Notes under the pieces: model-generated
The model's input: the letters and a program-made list of their open reading frames with translations, nothing else
Database searches by the model: none
What the model was told of the DNA's origin: nothing
DNA from: Streptomyces scabiei 87.22
GTDB taxonomy: Bacteria; Actinomycetota; Actinomycetes; Streptomycetales; Streptomycetaceae
Assembly: GCF_000091305.1 (NCBI RefSeq)
Contig: NC_013929.1
Coordinates: 2,232,001-2,296,000 of the forward strand
Length of the DNA stretch: 64,000 bases
Direction of reading: 5' to 3'
Shown: piece by piece, positions 1 through 9,133 of the stretch
Layout: each line of letters opens with the position of its first letter
Position numbering within the stretch: position 1 is the first letter of the stretch
Made by a program: the position numbers and the translations under genes

Positions 1-1571
1 CCTCCGCGTTGCGGGACGGCGAGTCGGTGCCGGCCGGAGAGAGCTGGCACGGCTCACCCGCCCGGCGCACCGACGTGGACCACATCCGGGTCGCCCCGCT
101 GCCCTGCGGCACGCTCCGGCGCGCCGGCTACGGCCTCGCCGCCCTGCTCCAGGCACTGCTGCTGTACGTGCCGCTGACGGTCGGCGGCGCCCATCTGCTG
201 CTCACCGCCGCACCCGAGCTGGAGACCCTGCTCGACCCGGCGGCGCTGCACCTCACCTCGGCCCGCTTCTACGCGGAGGCGACGGCCCTGTCGCTCGCGC
301 TGTTCGCCGGCTCCGTCGTCGTCGCGGCGGTCTCCGCGTTCCTCGTCCCCCGGCTGCTGCGCCCGCTGGTGCGGCCGGACCGCACCTATCCGCTGTACGG
401 CTTCCACTACTCGGTGCACCGCGCGATCTTCCGCTCGACCAACCGGAAGTTCTTCACCTGGCTGTGCGGTGACAGCTCGTACATCGTCCCCTGCCTCCGT
501 GCCCTCGGGTACGACCTCTCGCGCGTCGAGCAGACCGGCTCCAACTTCGGGACCGCGGTGCAGCACGAGACCCCGTACCTGGTGCGGGTGGGCAGCGGCA
601 CGATGGTCGCGGACGGGCTGTCGGTGATGAACGCGGAATACTCCTCCACCTCCTTCCGGGTGTCCCGCACGGCGATCGGCGGGCACAACTTCCTGGGCAA
701 CGCCATCGCCTACCCGGTGGGCGGGCGGACCGGCGAGAACTGCCTGCTGGCCACGAAGGTGCTGGTGCCGCTCGACGGCGAGATCCGCGAAGGGGTCGGA
801 CTGCTCGGCTCGCCGCCCTTCGAGATCCCCCGCTCGGTGGAGCGCGACAGCCGCTTCGACCATCTGCGCGAGGGCCCCGAACTCGCCCGCAGGCTCGCCG
901 CGAAGAACCGCTTCAACCTGCGCTCGATGGCACTGTTCCTGTTCCTGCGCTGGCTGCACACCTGCGCGCTCACCGTCCTCGGCTTCGCGGCCTACGACCT
1001 CTACGGGCACGGCGACGAGCCGCGAGGACTGCTCGCGCTCGCCGCGCTGCCCCCGGCGGCGCTGGTGTTCACCGTCCTGTTCTACGCGCTGGTGGAACGG
1101 ACCCTGACCCGCTTCCGGCCGCTGCGGCCCCGGCTGTGCTCCATCTACGACCCCGTCTTCTGGCGGCAGGAGCGGCTGTGGAAGCTGCCGGACGCCCACC
1201 TGGAGGCGTTCAACGGCACCCCGTACAAGTCCCTCGTCTGGCGGCTGCTGGGGGTGCGGATCGGGCGCCGGGTCTTCGACGACGGGGTGTACATCACCGA
1301 ACGGACGCTGACGACCGTCGGGGACGACTGCACACTCGCCGCCGGGAGCAAGATCCAGGCGCATTCGCAGGAGGACGGCACCTACAAGTCCGACCACGTC
1401 ACGATCGGCGCCGGCGGCACGCTGGAGGTCGGGGCGTTCGTCCACTACGGCGTCGTGCTGGGCGAGGGAGCGGTGCTCGCGCCCGACTCCTTCCTGATGA
1501 AGGGCGAGCAGGTGCCGCCGCACGCGCGCTGGGGCGGGAACCCGGCGACGGAGAACACCGGAGCACGGTGA
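1..1571 (+). CDS. Pls/PosA-type nonribosomal peptide synthetase, C-terminal part (5' truncated)
   Basis: The reading frame is open to the left edge, so the start and probably the adenylation and carrier domains lie outside the window. The visible 520 codons alternate membrane helices (about residues 38-60, 93-115, 308-330 and 343-363, counted from nt 9) with left-handed beta-helix-like acyltransferase segments (about 130-280 and 410-515). The stretches ESWHGSP near the start and LLGSPPFEIPRSVERD near residue 266 are what I recall from the membrane-bound C-terminal half of Pls (epsilon-poly-lysine synthetase) and PosA-like enzymes, where tandem domains condense amino acids through side-chain amides without a thioesterase. 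Fourteen bases separate it from the next gene. The neighbouring diaminopropionate genes suggest the monomer. An isolated hexapeptide-repeat acetyltransferase is less likely because of the helices. Confidence 0.8.
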   Translation, partial: SALRDGESVPAGESWHGSPARRTDVDHIRVAPLPCGTLRRAGYGLAALLQALLLYVPLTVGGAHLLLTAAPELETLLDPAALHLTSARFYAEATALSLALFAGSVVVAAVSAFLVPRLLRPLVRPDRTYPLYGFHYSVHRAIFRSTNRKFFTWLCGDSSYIVPCLRALGYDLSRVEQTGSNFGTAVQHETPYLVRVGSGTMVADGLSVMNAEYSSTSFRVSRTAIGGHNFLGNAIAYPVGGRTGENCLLATKVLVPLDGEIREGVGLLGSPPFEIPRSVERDSRFDHLREGPELARRLAAKNRFNLRSMALFLFLRWLHTCALTVLGFAAYDLYGHGDEPRGLLALAALPPAALVFTVLFYALVERTLTRFRPLRPRLCSIYDPVFWRQERLWKLPDAHLEAFNGTPYKSLVWRLLGVRIGRRVFDDGVYITERTLTTVGDDCTLAAGSKIQAHSQEDGTYKSDHVTIGAGGTLEVGAFVHYGVVLGEGAVLAPDSFLMKGEQVPPHARWGGNPATENTGAR

Positions 1572-1585
1572 ATCGGGGGAGAACG

Positions 1586-4048
1586 ATGGATCGGTCGGAG
1601 TCGGGCGAGGCCGCCCGCGCGTACTGGCACGAGGTGCTCACCGCCGGCGGGCGGACCGCGATACCGCGGTGGAGCACGGCCCCGGGGAAGGGGACGGGCG
1701 TCCTCGACGTCGCCCTGCCCGAAGGACTGTTGCCCGCCACGGACGGGACGGCCGCGCTGACGGCCGCCCACGCGAAGGTGCTCGCCGCGCTGACGGGCGA
1801 GAGCGAGGTCGTCACCGGCATGGTGGTGGACGGCCGCCCGCTGCCCTGCCGGATCACCGTCGCCCCCGGCGGCACCTGGCGCGCGCTGCGGGAGAGGGCG
1901 CGGCGGGCCACGGCGGAGCTGCGGACGCACGCCGGACATCCCGTGGACGCCATGTGGCACGAACTCGGTCTCGGGGAGCCGCCGTTCGAGACGGTGCTCG
2001 ACCCCGACGGGGGCGACGACGGCCTCGGCGGGGAGGCAGTACTGCGGGTGGGCCTGGTGCACCACGACGGCGGCCCGGCGCTGCGGCTGCGCTACCGCAC
2101 CGACGCGCTCGACGAGGACGCCGCGGCCCGGATCGCCGGGTACCACGTCACCGCACTCACCCTGCTGGCCACCGAACCGGACGCCGGGCACGCGCGGCGG
2201 AGCCTGGTGTCGGACGACGAACTCCGTTTCCAGCTCGACGAGTTGGCGGGGCCCGACCGCGACCTGCCCGACCGCCGGGTGCACGAGCTGTTCGAGCGGC
2301 GGGTCGTGACCCACCCGGACGCCGTCGTGGCCGTCCACGGCGAGCGGCGGTGGACGTACCGCGAACTCAACTCCCGCGCCAACCGGCTCGGTCGGGCCCT
2401 GCTGGCCCGGGGTCTTCGCCCCGAGGGCGTGGTCGCGGTGGTGACCGAGCGGAACCTCGACTGGATGGCGGCCGTCCTCGCCGTGTTCAAGGCGGGAGGT
2501 GTCTATCTGCCCGTCGAGCCGCACTTCCCCGCCGGGCGCATCGCGACCACGCTGGCCCGCGCCGGGTGCGAGCTGGTGCTCACCGAACGGGGCGCCACGG
2601 CCACGCTGGACGGGGCGCTGGCGTCCCTGCCGGGGGTGCGGCGGCTGCTGGTGGAGGACGCCTACGACGAGGCCCACCAGGACGTCGACCTCGGCCTGGA
2701 GATCGGGCCGGACCGGCTCGCGTACATCTACTTCACGTCCGGTTCCACGGGCGAGCCCAAGGGCGCGATGTGCGAGCACGCCGGGATGCTCAACCACCTG
2801 TACGCCAAGCTCGACGACCTCGGCATCGGTGAGGGGGACACGGTCGCCCAGACCGCCCCCCAGTGCTTCGACATCTCCCTGTGGCAGCTGCTGGCCGGAC
2901 CCCTCGCCGGGGGCCGGACCCTGCTGGTGGAGCAGGAGGCGGTCCTGGACGTCGGACGGTTCGTCGACCGGGTCGTGGACGGCCGGGTGAACGTGCTCCA
3001 GGTCGTGCCGTCGTACCTCGAAGCGGTCCTCGCCCACCTGGAGCGGCATCCACGCGCGCTGCCCGACCTGCGGCGGGTGTCGGTGACCGGGGAGGCGCTG
3101 AAGAAGGAGCTGGTGGAGCGCTGGTTCGCCCGCGAGCCGGGCACACCCCTGGTCAACGCCTACGGGCTGACCGAGACCTCGGACGACACCAATCACGAGG
3201 TCATGGACCGGGCCCCCGAGGGGAGCCGGGTGCCGCTGGGCCGTCCCGTGCACAACGTCCGCGTGTACGTCGTTGACGAGAGCCTCTCGCCCGTGCCGCT
3301 CGGCGCGCCCGGGGAGATCGTCTTCTCCGGGGTCTGTGTCGGGCGGGGGTACGTCAACGACCCCGAGCGCACCGCGCACGCGTTCACCACCGACCCGTAC
3401 CGGCCAGGCGAACGGCTCTACCGCAGCGGGGACCACGGGCGCTGGCGGCCCGACGGGAAACTGGAGTTCCTGGGCCGCCGGGACACCCAGGTCAAGGTGC
3501 GCGGCTTCCGTATCGAGATCGGCGAGGTGGAGAACGCGCTGCTCGGGGTGGCGGGCGTGCGGGACGGTGCGGTGGTGGTCGCCGGGGGCGGGCACCTGGT
3601 CGCCTTCCACTCGGGCCGGCCCCTGCCCGTCGAGGAGCTGCGGGACCGGCTGGCGGCCTCGCTGCCGGCATACATGGTGCCGTCGGTGTTCCACCGGCGG
3701 GAGAGCCTGCCGCTGACCGCCAACGGCAAGACCGACCGGCGGGCGCTGACGGCGCTGGCCGAGGAACTCGGCACGGGGGACGGGGAGGCGGGCGGGCCGC
3801 CCGCGACGGCGACCGAGGAGCGGCTGGCCGACGCCTGGGCCGAGGTGCTCGGGGTGCCGCGGGCCCGGATCGGCCGGCACGACCACTTCTTCGACCGGGG
3901 CGGCACCTCGCTGTCGGCGGTGCGGCTCGCGATCGTGCTGCGGCGGGCGGTGTCCCCCGGGGACGTGACCGCGCATCCGGTGCTGTCCGGGCTGGCCGGG
4001 CTGATCGACACGAGGGCCGGGGCCGCCGGAGCGGGGAGGCCGTCATGA
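1586..4048 (+). CDS. NRPS adenylation-carrier protein with partial condensation-like N-terminus
   Basis: 820 residues. ATG 1586 is chosen because GGGGGAG lies just upstream; an in-frame GTG at 1568 would overlap the previous stop. Residues about 1-215 resemble the second half of a condensation domain but contain no HHxxxDG catalytic motif. Residues about 225-740 form the adenylation domain, with core motif FTSGSTGEPKGA at 383-394, then NAYGLTET, RLYRSGDHGRW and a late NGKTDR lysine. A carrier domain follows with FDRGGTSLSA; Ser775 is the phosphopantetheine site. It should activate one amino acid as an AMP ester and load it on its own carrier. The stop overlaps the next start by four bases (ATGA). 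The substrate cannot be read safely by eye; the linked pathway makes L-2,3-diaminopropionate. Confidence 0.85.
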   Translation: MDRSESGEAARAYWHEVLTAGGRTAIPRWSTAPGKGTGVLDVALPEGLLPATDGTAALTAAHAKVLAALTGESEVVTGMVVDGRPLPCRITVAPGGTWRALRERARRATAELRTHAGHPVDAMWHELGLGEPPFETVLDPDGGDDGLGGEAVLRVGLVHHDGGPALRLRYRTDALDEDAAARIAGYHVTALTLLATEPDAGHARRSLVSDDELRFQLDELAGPDRDLPDRRVHELFERRVVTHPDAVVAVHGERRWTYRELNSRANRLGRALLARGLRPEGVVAVVTERNLDWMAAVLAVFKAGGVYLPVEPHFPAGRIATTLARAGCELVLTERGATATLDGALASLPGVRRLLVEDAYDEAHQDVDLGLEIGPDRLAYIYFTSGSTGEPKGAMCEHAGMLNHLYAKLDDLGIGEGDTVAQTAPQCFDISLWQLLAGPLAGGRTLLVEQEAVLDVGRFVDRVVDGRVNVLQVVPSYLEAVLAHLERHPRALPDLRRVSVTGEALKKELVERWFAREPGTPLVNAYGLTETSDDTNHEVMDRAPEGSRVPLGRPVHNVRVYVVDESLSPVPLGAPGEIVFSGVCVGRGYVNDPERTAHAFTTDPYRPGERLYRSGDHGRWRPDGKLEFLGRRDTQVKVRGFRIEIGEVENALLGVAGVRDGAVVVAGGGHLVAFHSGRPLPVEELRDRLAASLPAYMVPSVFHRRESLPLTANGKTDRRALTALAEELGTGDGEAGGPPATATEERLADAWAEVLGVPRARIGRHDHFFDRGGTSLSAVRLAIVLRRAVSPGDVTAHPVLSGLAGLIDTRAGAAGAGRPS

Positions 4049-5097
4049 GCTTTCTGAGCCGCCGCCGGGCCGCCGGGCGCCGCCGGGAGGACACGGCGAC
4101 CGCGGCCTCCCTTCCGCTGCCGGACATCGTGCTGTCGACCGACTGTCCGCCGCTCCTCACCGTCACCCCCGGCGAACCCGCCTCCCGGTGGGCGGCCGGA
4201 CGGCGGGAGGCGCTGCGGGCCGCGGTCGCGGAGCACGGTTCGCTGCTGGTGCGCGGACTCGGGCTGCGGGACGCCGCCGAGGTGGGCGCGGTCTTCCGGG
4301 GCCTGGCCGACACCCTGACGGTCGAGCGGGAGGCGTTCGCTCCCCGGCGGACGTACGGGGACGGCGTGCACGCGCCGACGGCCTGGCCGTCGAACCAGCC
4401 GATGTGCATGCACCACGAGTCGAGCTACGCCCTGGACTTCCCCGGCCTGCTGCTCTTCGCCTGTCTGGAGGCCGCCGGACGGGGCGGGGCGACCGGGGTC
4501 GCCGACGCGGCGGCCGTACTGGACGCGCTGCCGGCGGAGGTGACCGAGCGGTTCGAACGGGAGGGCTGGCTGCTCACCCGCTCGTACAACGACGAGATCG
4601 GGGCGTCGGTCGCCGAGGCGTTCGGCACCGACGACCGTGCCGCCGTCGAGACATACTGCCGGGCGCACTCGATCGACGTCGACTGGCGGCCCGACGGGTC
4701 GCTGCGCACCCGGCAGCGGCGCCCCGCCGTGCTGCGGCACCCGGTGACGGGACGCCGCTGCTGGTTCAACCAGATCGCCTTCCTCAGCGAGTGGACCCTG
4801 GACGCCGAGGTGCGCGCGTACCTGGTGGACGTGTACGGGACCGACGGACTGCCCTTCAACACCCGCTACGGCGACGGCGCTCCGATCGGTGCCGACGTCG
4901 TCGAGACGCTCAACGAGGTCTACGAGGCGCACACCGTCCGCCGGGCGTGGCGGCCGGGCGACCTGCTCCTCGTGGACAACATCCGCTGTGCCCACGGCCG
5001 TGAGCCCTTCGAGGGGCCCCGCGAGCTGCTGGTGGGCCTGGCCGATCCGGTTCGGCCGGCCGGTTTCCCGACGAAGGACGAGGTGAGTCGCGTATGA
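4045..5097 (+). CDS. TauD/TfdA-family Fe(II)/2-oxoglutarate oxygenase
   Basis: 350 residues; ATG 4045 follows GGGGAGG. The metal-binding facial triad is visible as H123-x-E125 in MHHESSYALDFP and H317 in IRCAHGREPF, with Arg326 as the likely 2-oxoglutarate carboxylate ligand. HxE instead of HxD is common in the clavaminate synthase-like and TauD-like hydroxylases that act on amino acids or carrier-bound residues in peptide antibiotics. The gene overlaps its neighbours by four bases on both sides, so it is translated with the adenylation protein and SbnB homologue. Likely role: hydroxylation of an amino acid or carrier-tethered building block of the cluster product. The exact substrate is not shown by the sequence. 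Confidence 0.85.
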   Translation: MSFLSRRRAAGRRREDTATAASLPLPDIVLSTDCPPLLTVTPGEPASRWAAGRREALRAAVAEHGSLLVRGLGLRDAAEVGAVFRGLADTLTVEREAFAPRRTYGDGVHAPTAWPSNQPMCMHHESSYALDFPGLLLFACLEAAGRGGATGVADAAAVLDALPAEVTERFEREGWLLTRSYNDEIGASVAEAFGTDDRAAVETYCRAHSIDVDWRPDGSLRTRQRRPAVLRHPVTGRRCWFNQIAFLSEWTLDAEVRAYLVDVYGTDGLPFNTRYGDGAPIGADVVETLNEVYEAHTVRRAWRPGDLLLVDNIRCAHGREPFEGPRELLVGLADPVRPAGFPTKDEVSRV

Positions 5098-6137
5098 CCG
5101 AGGTTCCGGGTTTCGCCGTGATCTCCGGCGCCCAGGTGCAGCAGGCCCTGCGGGGCCGGGAGCGGGAGATCGTCGGCCTGGTCGAGTCCGTCTATCTCCT
5201 GCACGGCGACGGGAACACGGGGGACACGGTCAATCCGCCGTCGTACTTCCTCCGCTTCCCCGACCGTCCGTCCTCGCGGATCATCGCGCTGCCCGCCTCG
5301 CTGGGCGGGAAGGTCGGGGTGGACGGGTTGAAGTGGATCTCCAGTTTCCCGGAGAACACGGCGTCCGGGCTGCCGCGCGCGTCGGCCGTGCTGATCCTCA
5401 ACGACCATGCCACCGGCTATCCGTTCGCGTGCCTGGAGGCCTCGGTCATCAGTGCGGCCCGGACGGCGGCGTCGGCGGCGCTGGCCGCCGACCGGCTGAG
5501 CGGGGCGCGCCGGGGGGCGCCGCGCCCGGCCCGGGTCGGCTTCGTCGGCACCGGCCTGATCGCCCGGTACGTCCACACGTTCCTCGCGGCGACGGACTTC
5601 GTGTTCGAGGAGGTGGGGGTGCACGACCTGTCCGCGGACAGCGCGGCCGGGTTCCGGGGGTACCTGGAGCGGTCCGGCGCCACGGGCCGGGTGACCGTGC
5701 ACGAGGGCGCCGAGGACGTGATCCGGGCGAGCGACCTGGTGGTGTTCGCGACGATCGCGGGCGAGCCGCACATCCGTGACCCGAAGTGGTTCGCCCACCA
5801 CCCGCTGGTGCTGCACGTGTCGCTGCGCGATCTCGCGCCCGAGGTGCTGCTCGCGTCGGCGAACTTCGTCGACGACGTCGAGCACTGCCTCAAGGCGGAC
5901 ACCTCACCGCACCTGACCGAACGGCTCACCGGAAACCGGGACTTCCTCGACGGAACGCTCCACGACGTCCTCACCGGCCGGGCGGCCGTGCCGGCCGACC
6001 GTCCGGTGGTCTTCTCGCCCTTCGGCCTCGGGGTCCTCGACCTCGCGGTCGGCGCCCATGTCCACGGGGAAGTGGCCCGCTCCGGCGGACTGCGGGTCGT
6101 GGACGACTTCTTCCACGAGCTGCGCCGCCACGGCTGA
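5094..6137 (+). CDS. sbnB: 2,3-diaminopropionate biosynthesis protein SbnB homologue
   Basis: 347 residues of the ornithine cyclodeaminase/mu-crystallin family, starting at the ATGA overlap with the oxygenase gene. The Rossmann NAD-binding motif GFVGTGLIA is at about 149-157. In staphyloferrin B biosynthesis SbnB oxidatively cleaves N-(1-amino-1-carboxy-2-ethyl)-glutamate, releasing 2-oxoglutarate and L-2,3-diaminopropionate. A SbnA homologue lies immediately downstream, which separates this gene from ordinary ornithine cyclodeaminases or alanine dehydrogenases of the same fold. The 2-oxoglutarate released could also serve the adjacent oxygenase; that is inference. Confidence 0.88.
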   Translation: MTEVPGFAVISGAQVQQALRGREREIVGLVESVYLLHGDGNTGDTVNPPSYFLRFPDRPSSRIIALPASLGGKVGVDGLKWISSFPENTASGLPRASAVLILNDHATGYPFACLEASVISAARTAASAALAADRLSGARRGAPRPARVGFVGTGLIARYVHTFLAATDFVFEEVGVHDLSADSAAGFRGYLERSGATGRVTVHEGAEDVIRASDLVVFATIAGEPHIRDPKWFAHHPLVLHVSLRDLAPEVLLASANFVDDVEHCLKADTSPHLTERLTGNRDFLDGTLHDVLTGRAAVPADRPVVFSPFGLGVLDLAVGAHVHGEVARSGGLRVVDDFFHELRRHG

Positions 6138-6183
6138 GGGCCGGGCGCAGCGCGTACGACAGTGCACGACCAGGGGGGCAGCG

Positions 6184-7194
6184 GTGCCAGTCATATCCGT
6201 TCCCACGGACTTCAACGAGGAGGAGCTGTACGTCGATCTCTGCCAGGTCGTCGGACATCGGCTCTTCCTGAAGTGCGAGGGGTTCAACTTCGCCGGCTCG
6301 ATCAAACTCAAGGCCGCGTCCGAGATGGTGCGGGCCGCCGAACGGGAGGGGCGTCTCGGGCCGGGGGCGACGCTCGTGGAGTCGTCGTCCGGCAATCTGG
6401 GCGTGGCGCTGGCCATGATCGCGGCGAGCCGGGGCTACCGGTTCCTGTGCGTCACCGATTCCCGGTGCAATCCGCAGACCCGGCGCATGATCGAGGCGCT
6501 GGGCAGCCGGGTCCACGTCATCTCCGAGCCGGACCCGCACGGCGGTTTCCTGGGGGCGCGGATCTCGTACGTCCGCGCGCTGTGCGCCACCGACCCGGGG
6601 TACGTGTGGCTGGACCAGTACACCAACGAGGCGAACCGGCAGGCGCACTACCGCACCACCGCGCCCGCCGTCGCCCGGCAGTTCCCGTGCCTGGACGTGC
6701 TCTTCGTGGGGGTCGGCACCTCCGGGACGCTGATGGGCTGCGCCCAGTGGTTCTGGGAGCGGCGGCGCCGGGTGCGGATCGTGGCCGTGGACAGCGTCGG
6801 TTCGGTGGCGTTCGGCGGGGCGCCGGGCCGCCGGATGATCCCGGGGCTCGGCACGAGCGTGGCCCCGGCGCTGCTCGACGCGTCGTACGTGGACGACGTC
6901 GTCCGGGTGGAGGAGATCGACACCGTACGGGCCTGTCACGGCATGGCCCGGCGCGGGTTCCTGTTCGGGGGCTCCACCGGCACGGTCGTCAGCGGCGCGG
7001 GCGCCTGGCTGGCCCGCAACGGCTCGCCCGACATGACGGCGGTGGCGATCTCCCCGGACCTCGGGGAGCGCTACCTCGACACGATCTACCGGCCGGGCTG
7101 GCCGCAGGAGCAGTACGGGGAGGCGGTGGCGGCGCCCGAGGAGGAGTTCGGGACGGGCGAGGTGGGGACGGGCGAACTGGCGGCGCCCGTCTGA
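6184..7194 (+). CDS. sbnA: 2,3-diaminopropionate biosynthesis protein SbnA homologue (PLP)
   Basis: 336 residues when started at GTG 6184, preceded by AGGGGGG about five bases upstream. It is a cysteine-synthase-like fold-type II PLP enzyme with the Schiff-base lysine at K41 in FAGSIKLKAA, a substrate loop SSSGNLG, and a phosphate-binding loop GVGTSGT. SbnA joins O-phosphoserine and glutamate into N-(1-amino-1-carboxy-2-ethyl)-glutamate, the substrate of SbnB. It lies 46 bases after the SbnB gene and closes the cluster. The last 25 residues are an acidic, Gly-rich tail (EEEFGTGEVGTGE) beyond the usual enzyme core. Plain cysteine synthase is unlikely given the partner. Confidence 0.88.
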   Translation: MPVISVPTDFNEEELYVDLCQVVGHRLFLKCEGFNFAGSIKLKAASEMVRAAEREGRLGPGATLVESSSGNLGVALAMIAASRGYRFLCVTDSRCNPQTRRMIEALGSRVHVISEPDPHGGFLGARISYVRALCATDPGYVWLDQYTNEANRQAHYRTTAPAVARQFPCLDVLFVGVGTSGTLMGCAQWFWERRRRVRIVAVDSVGSVAFGGAPGRRMIPGLGTSVAPALLDASYVDDVVRVEEIDTVRACHGMARRGFLFGGSTGTVVSGAGAWLARNGSPDMTAVAISPDLGERYLDTIYRPGWPQEQYGEAVAAPEEEFGTGEVGTGELAAPV

Positions 7195-7271
7195 GGCGGC
7201 CTCCGTGATCCGGTGCCGGACCGTCCTGGTCCGCGCCGGACACCGGTCGGCCGGACACCGGTGGCATCTCC

Positions 7272-7305
7272 GTGACGACGTCCCGCCGCCGGGTAGGTTC
7301 CGGAC
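7272..7305 (+). promoter_or_regulatory. candidate leaderless promoter of aidB
   Basis: A -35-like GTGACG (7272-7277), 16-base spacer and -10-like TAGGTT (7294-7299) end six bases before the aidB ATG. With this geometry the transcript would begin at or next to the start codon, and no Shine-Dalgarno sequence is visible. Confidence 0.45.
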
Positions 7306-8949
7306 ATGGCATCCAGCACCCACGAAGTGACCAATCAGGCTCCGCCCCTGGTGGACTACGACGTCTTCGCCGCCGACAAGGTGCTCGACGAGGCGGTCGC
7401 ACGGCATCTGGCGCCGGAGGTACGGGACGAGGCCCGCGAGGAGCTGTCGGGGTTCGGCCGGACGTCGGGCTCCGCCCAGGTGCAGGAGTGGGGGCGGCTG
7501 GCGAACGAGAACCCGCCGAAGCTGCGGGCCTACGACCGGTACGGGAACCGGGTGGACGAGGTGGAGTTCCATCCGTCCTGGCACCGGCTGCTGGGCAAGG
7601 GCGTCTCGGCGGGGCTGACGGCGGCCTGGACGCGGCCCGGCGGGCATGTGCGGCGGGCGGCGGCGTTCGTCGTCTGGACACAGGTCGAGGCGGGCAACGG
7701 CTGCCCGCTGTCGATGACGCACGCGGCGGTGCCCGCCCTGCGCACGGACCCGGCGCTCGCCGCGGAGTGGGAGCCGCGGCTGACGTCCCTGCTCTACGAC
7801 CGGGACATGCGGCCCGCCGCCCAGAAGGCGGGTGCCCTCTTCGGGATGGGCATGACCGAGAAGCAGGGCGGCAGCGACGTACGCGCCAACGCCACCGCGG
7901 CGCGGCCGCTGGCCGAGGACGGGACGTACGAGCTGACCGGTCACAAGTGGTTCTGCTCGGCACCGATGTCGGACGGGTTCCTGGTGCTGGCGCAGGCGCC
8001 GGGAGGGCTGACGTGTTTCCTGGTGCCCCGGGTGCTGGCCGACGGGTCGCGGAACGTGTTCCGTATCCAGCGGCTGAAGGAGAAGCTGGGCAACCGGTCG
8101 AACGCCTCCGCCGAGGTCGAGTTCGACGGGACGTGGGCGCGCCGGGTCGGCGACGAGGGACGCGGGGTGCGGACGATCATCGGGATGGTGGCGGCCACTC
8201 GGCTGGACTGCGCGCTGGGCGCGGCCTCGCTGATGCGGCAGGCGGTGGCCCAGGCGGTGCACCACTGCACGTACCGGGAGGCGTTCGGCGGGCCGCTGAT
8301 CGACAAGCCGCTGATGCGCAACGTGCTCGCGGACCTGGCGCTGGAGTCGGAGGCGGCGACGGTGCTGGCGATGCGGGTGGCCGCGGCCTACGACGCGGCG
8401 GAGGCGGGCGCCGAGAACGAACGTGCGTTCCTGCGGCTGGCGGTGCCGGTGGCCAAGTACTGGGTGACCAAGCGCTGCACCCCGCTGGTGGCCGAGGCGG
8501 CGGAGTGCCTGGGCGGCAACGGCTACGTCGAGGAGTCCGGCATGCCCCGGCTGCTGCGCGAGTCCCCGCTCAACTCGGTCTGGGAGGGCGCCGGGAACGT
8601 ACAGGCCCTCGATGTGCTGCGCGCGCTCCAGCGCGAGCCGGGAGCCCTGGACGCCTGTCTGCGGGAGGTGGGCGCGGCCCGGGGGGCCGACCACCGGCTC
8701 GACGGAGCGATCAAGGACCTGCTCACCGAACTCGCCGACCTGGAGGGCGTCGAGGCCCGTGCGCGGCGGCTCGTGGAGCGGCTCGCCCTCGTCCTCCAGG
8801 GCGCGCTCCTCGTGCGGTACGCGCCGCCGGCGGTCGCCGACGCGTTCTGCGCCTCCCGGCTGGGCGGCGACCGGGGCTCGGCATTCGGCACCCTGCCGCA
8901 CACCCTGGACCTGGCGTCGATCGTGGAACGGGCGCGCCCGGTCGGCTGA
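7306..8949 (+). CDS. aidB: AidB-type acyl-CoA dehydrogenase family protein
   Basis: 547 residues, the usual length for AidB, a flavoprotein of the acyl-CoA dehydrogenase superfamily tied to the alkylation (Ada) response in E. coli. Recognisable features are the N-terminal THEVTNQAPPLVDYDVF, the FAD-domain stretch GMGMTEKQGGSDVR around residue 185, and the late CLGGNGYVEESGMPRLLRE. AidB binds DNA and protects or repairs it by an unsettled mechanism. The gene stands alone, with its own promoter and a hairpin terminator downstream, and has no ada gene beside it. An ordinary short-chain acyl-CoA dehydrogenase is about 150 residues shorter. Confidence 0.88.
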   Translation: MASSTHEVTNQAPPLVDYDVFAADKVLDEAVARHLAPEVRDEAREELSGFGRTSGSAQVQEWGRLANENPPKLRAYDRYGNRVDEVEFHPSWHRLLGKGVSAGLTAAWTRPGGHVRRAAAFVVWTQVEAGNGCPLSMTHAAVPALRTDPALAAEWEPRLTSLLYDRDMRPAAQKAGALFGMGMTEKQGGSDVRANATAARPLAEDGTYELTGHKWFCSAPMSDGFLVLAQAPGGLTCFLVPRVLADGSRNVFRIQRLKEKLGNRSNASAEVEFDGTWARRVGDEGRGVRTIIGMVAATRLDCALGAASLMRQAVAQAVHHCTYREAFGGPLIDKPLMRNVLADLALESEAATVLAMRVAAAYDAAEAGAENERAFLRLAVPVAKYWVTKRCTPLVAEAAECLGGNGYVEESGMPRLLRESPLNSVWEGAGNVQALDVLRALQREPGALDACLREVGAARGADHRLDGAIKDLLTELADLEGVEARARRLVERLALVLQGALLVRYAPPAVADAFCASRLGGDRGSAFGTLPHTLDLASIVERARPVG

Positions 8950-9012
8950 GGCTCCGCCCCGGGAGGGACGCCGCGCCCGCGGCGGGCGCCCCTCTTCCGG
9001 GTGGTCCGGCGC

Positions 9013-9046
9013 GGGGGTGGTGCTGCGCCGACACGGCACCACCCCC
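9013..9046 (+). terminator. hairpin terminator after aidB
   Basis: A perfect 11-base-pair stem (9013-9023 GGGGGTGGTGC with 9036-9046 GCACCACCCCC) around a 12-base loop, 64 bases after the aidB stop. There is no T run, as is usual in Streptomyces. Confidence 0.75.
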
Positions 9047-9133
9047 GCCACCAGAGCCCCCACGAGCGGAGCACGTACGCCGCACCGGGCGACGTGGAAC
9101 AAGTTTCGAGGAGGGCCCCGGCGGTCCGCCAGG

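Noticed and set aside
1136..1585. Extension of the adenylation protein to an upstream start inside the Pls gene
   Set aside because: The extra residues are an Arg/Pro-rich shadow of the Pls frame; ATG 1586 has a good ribosome site.
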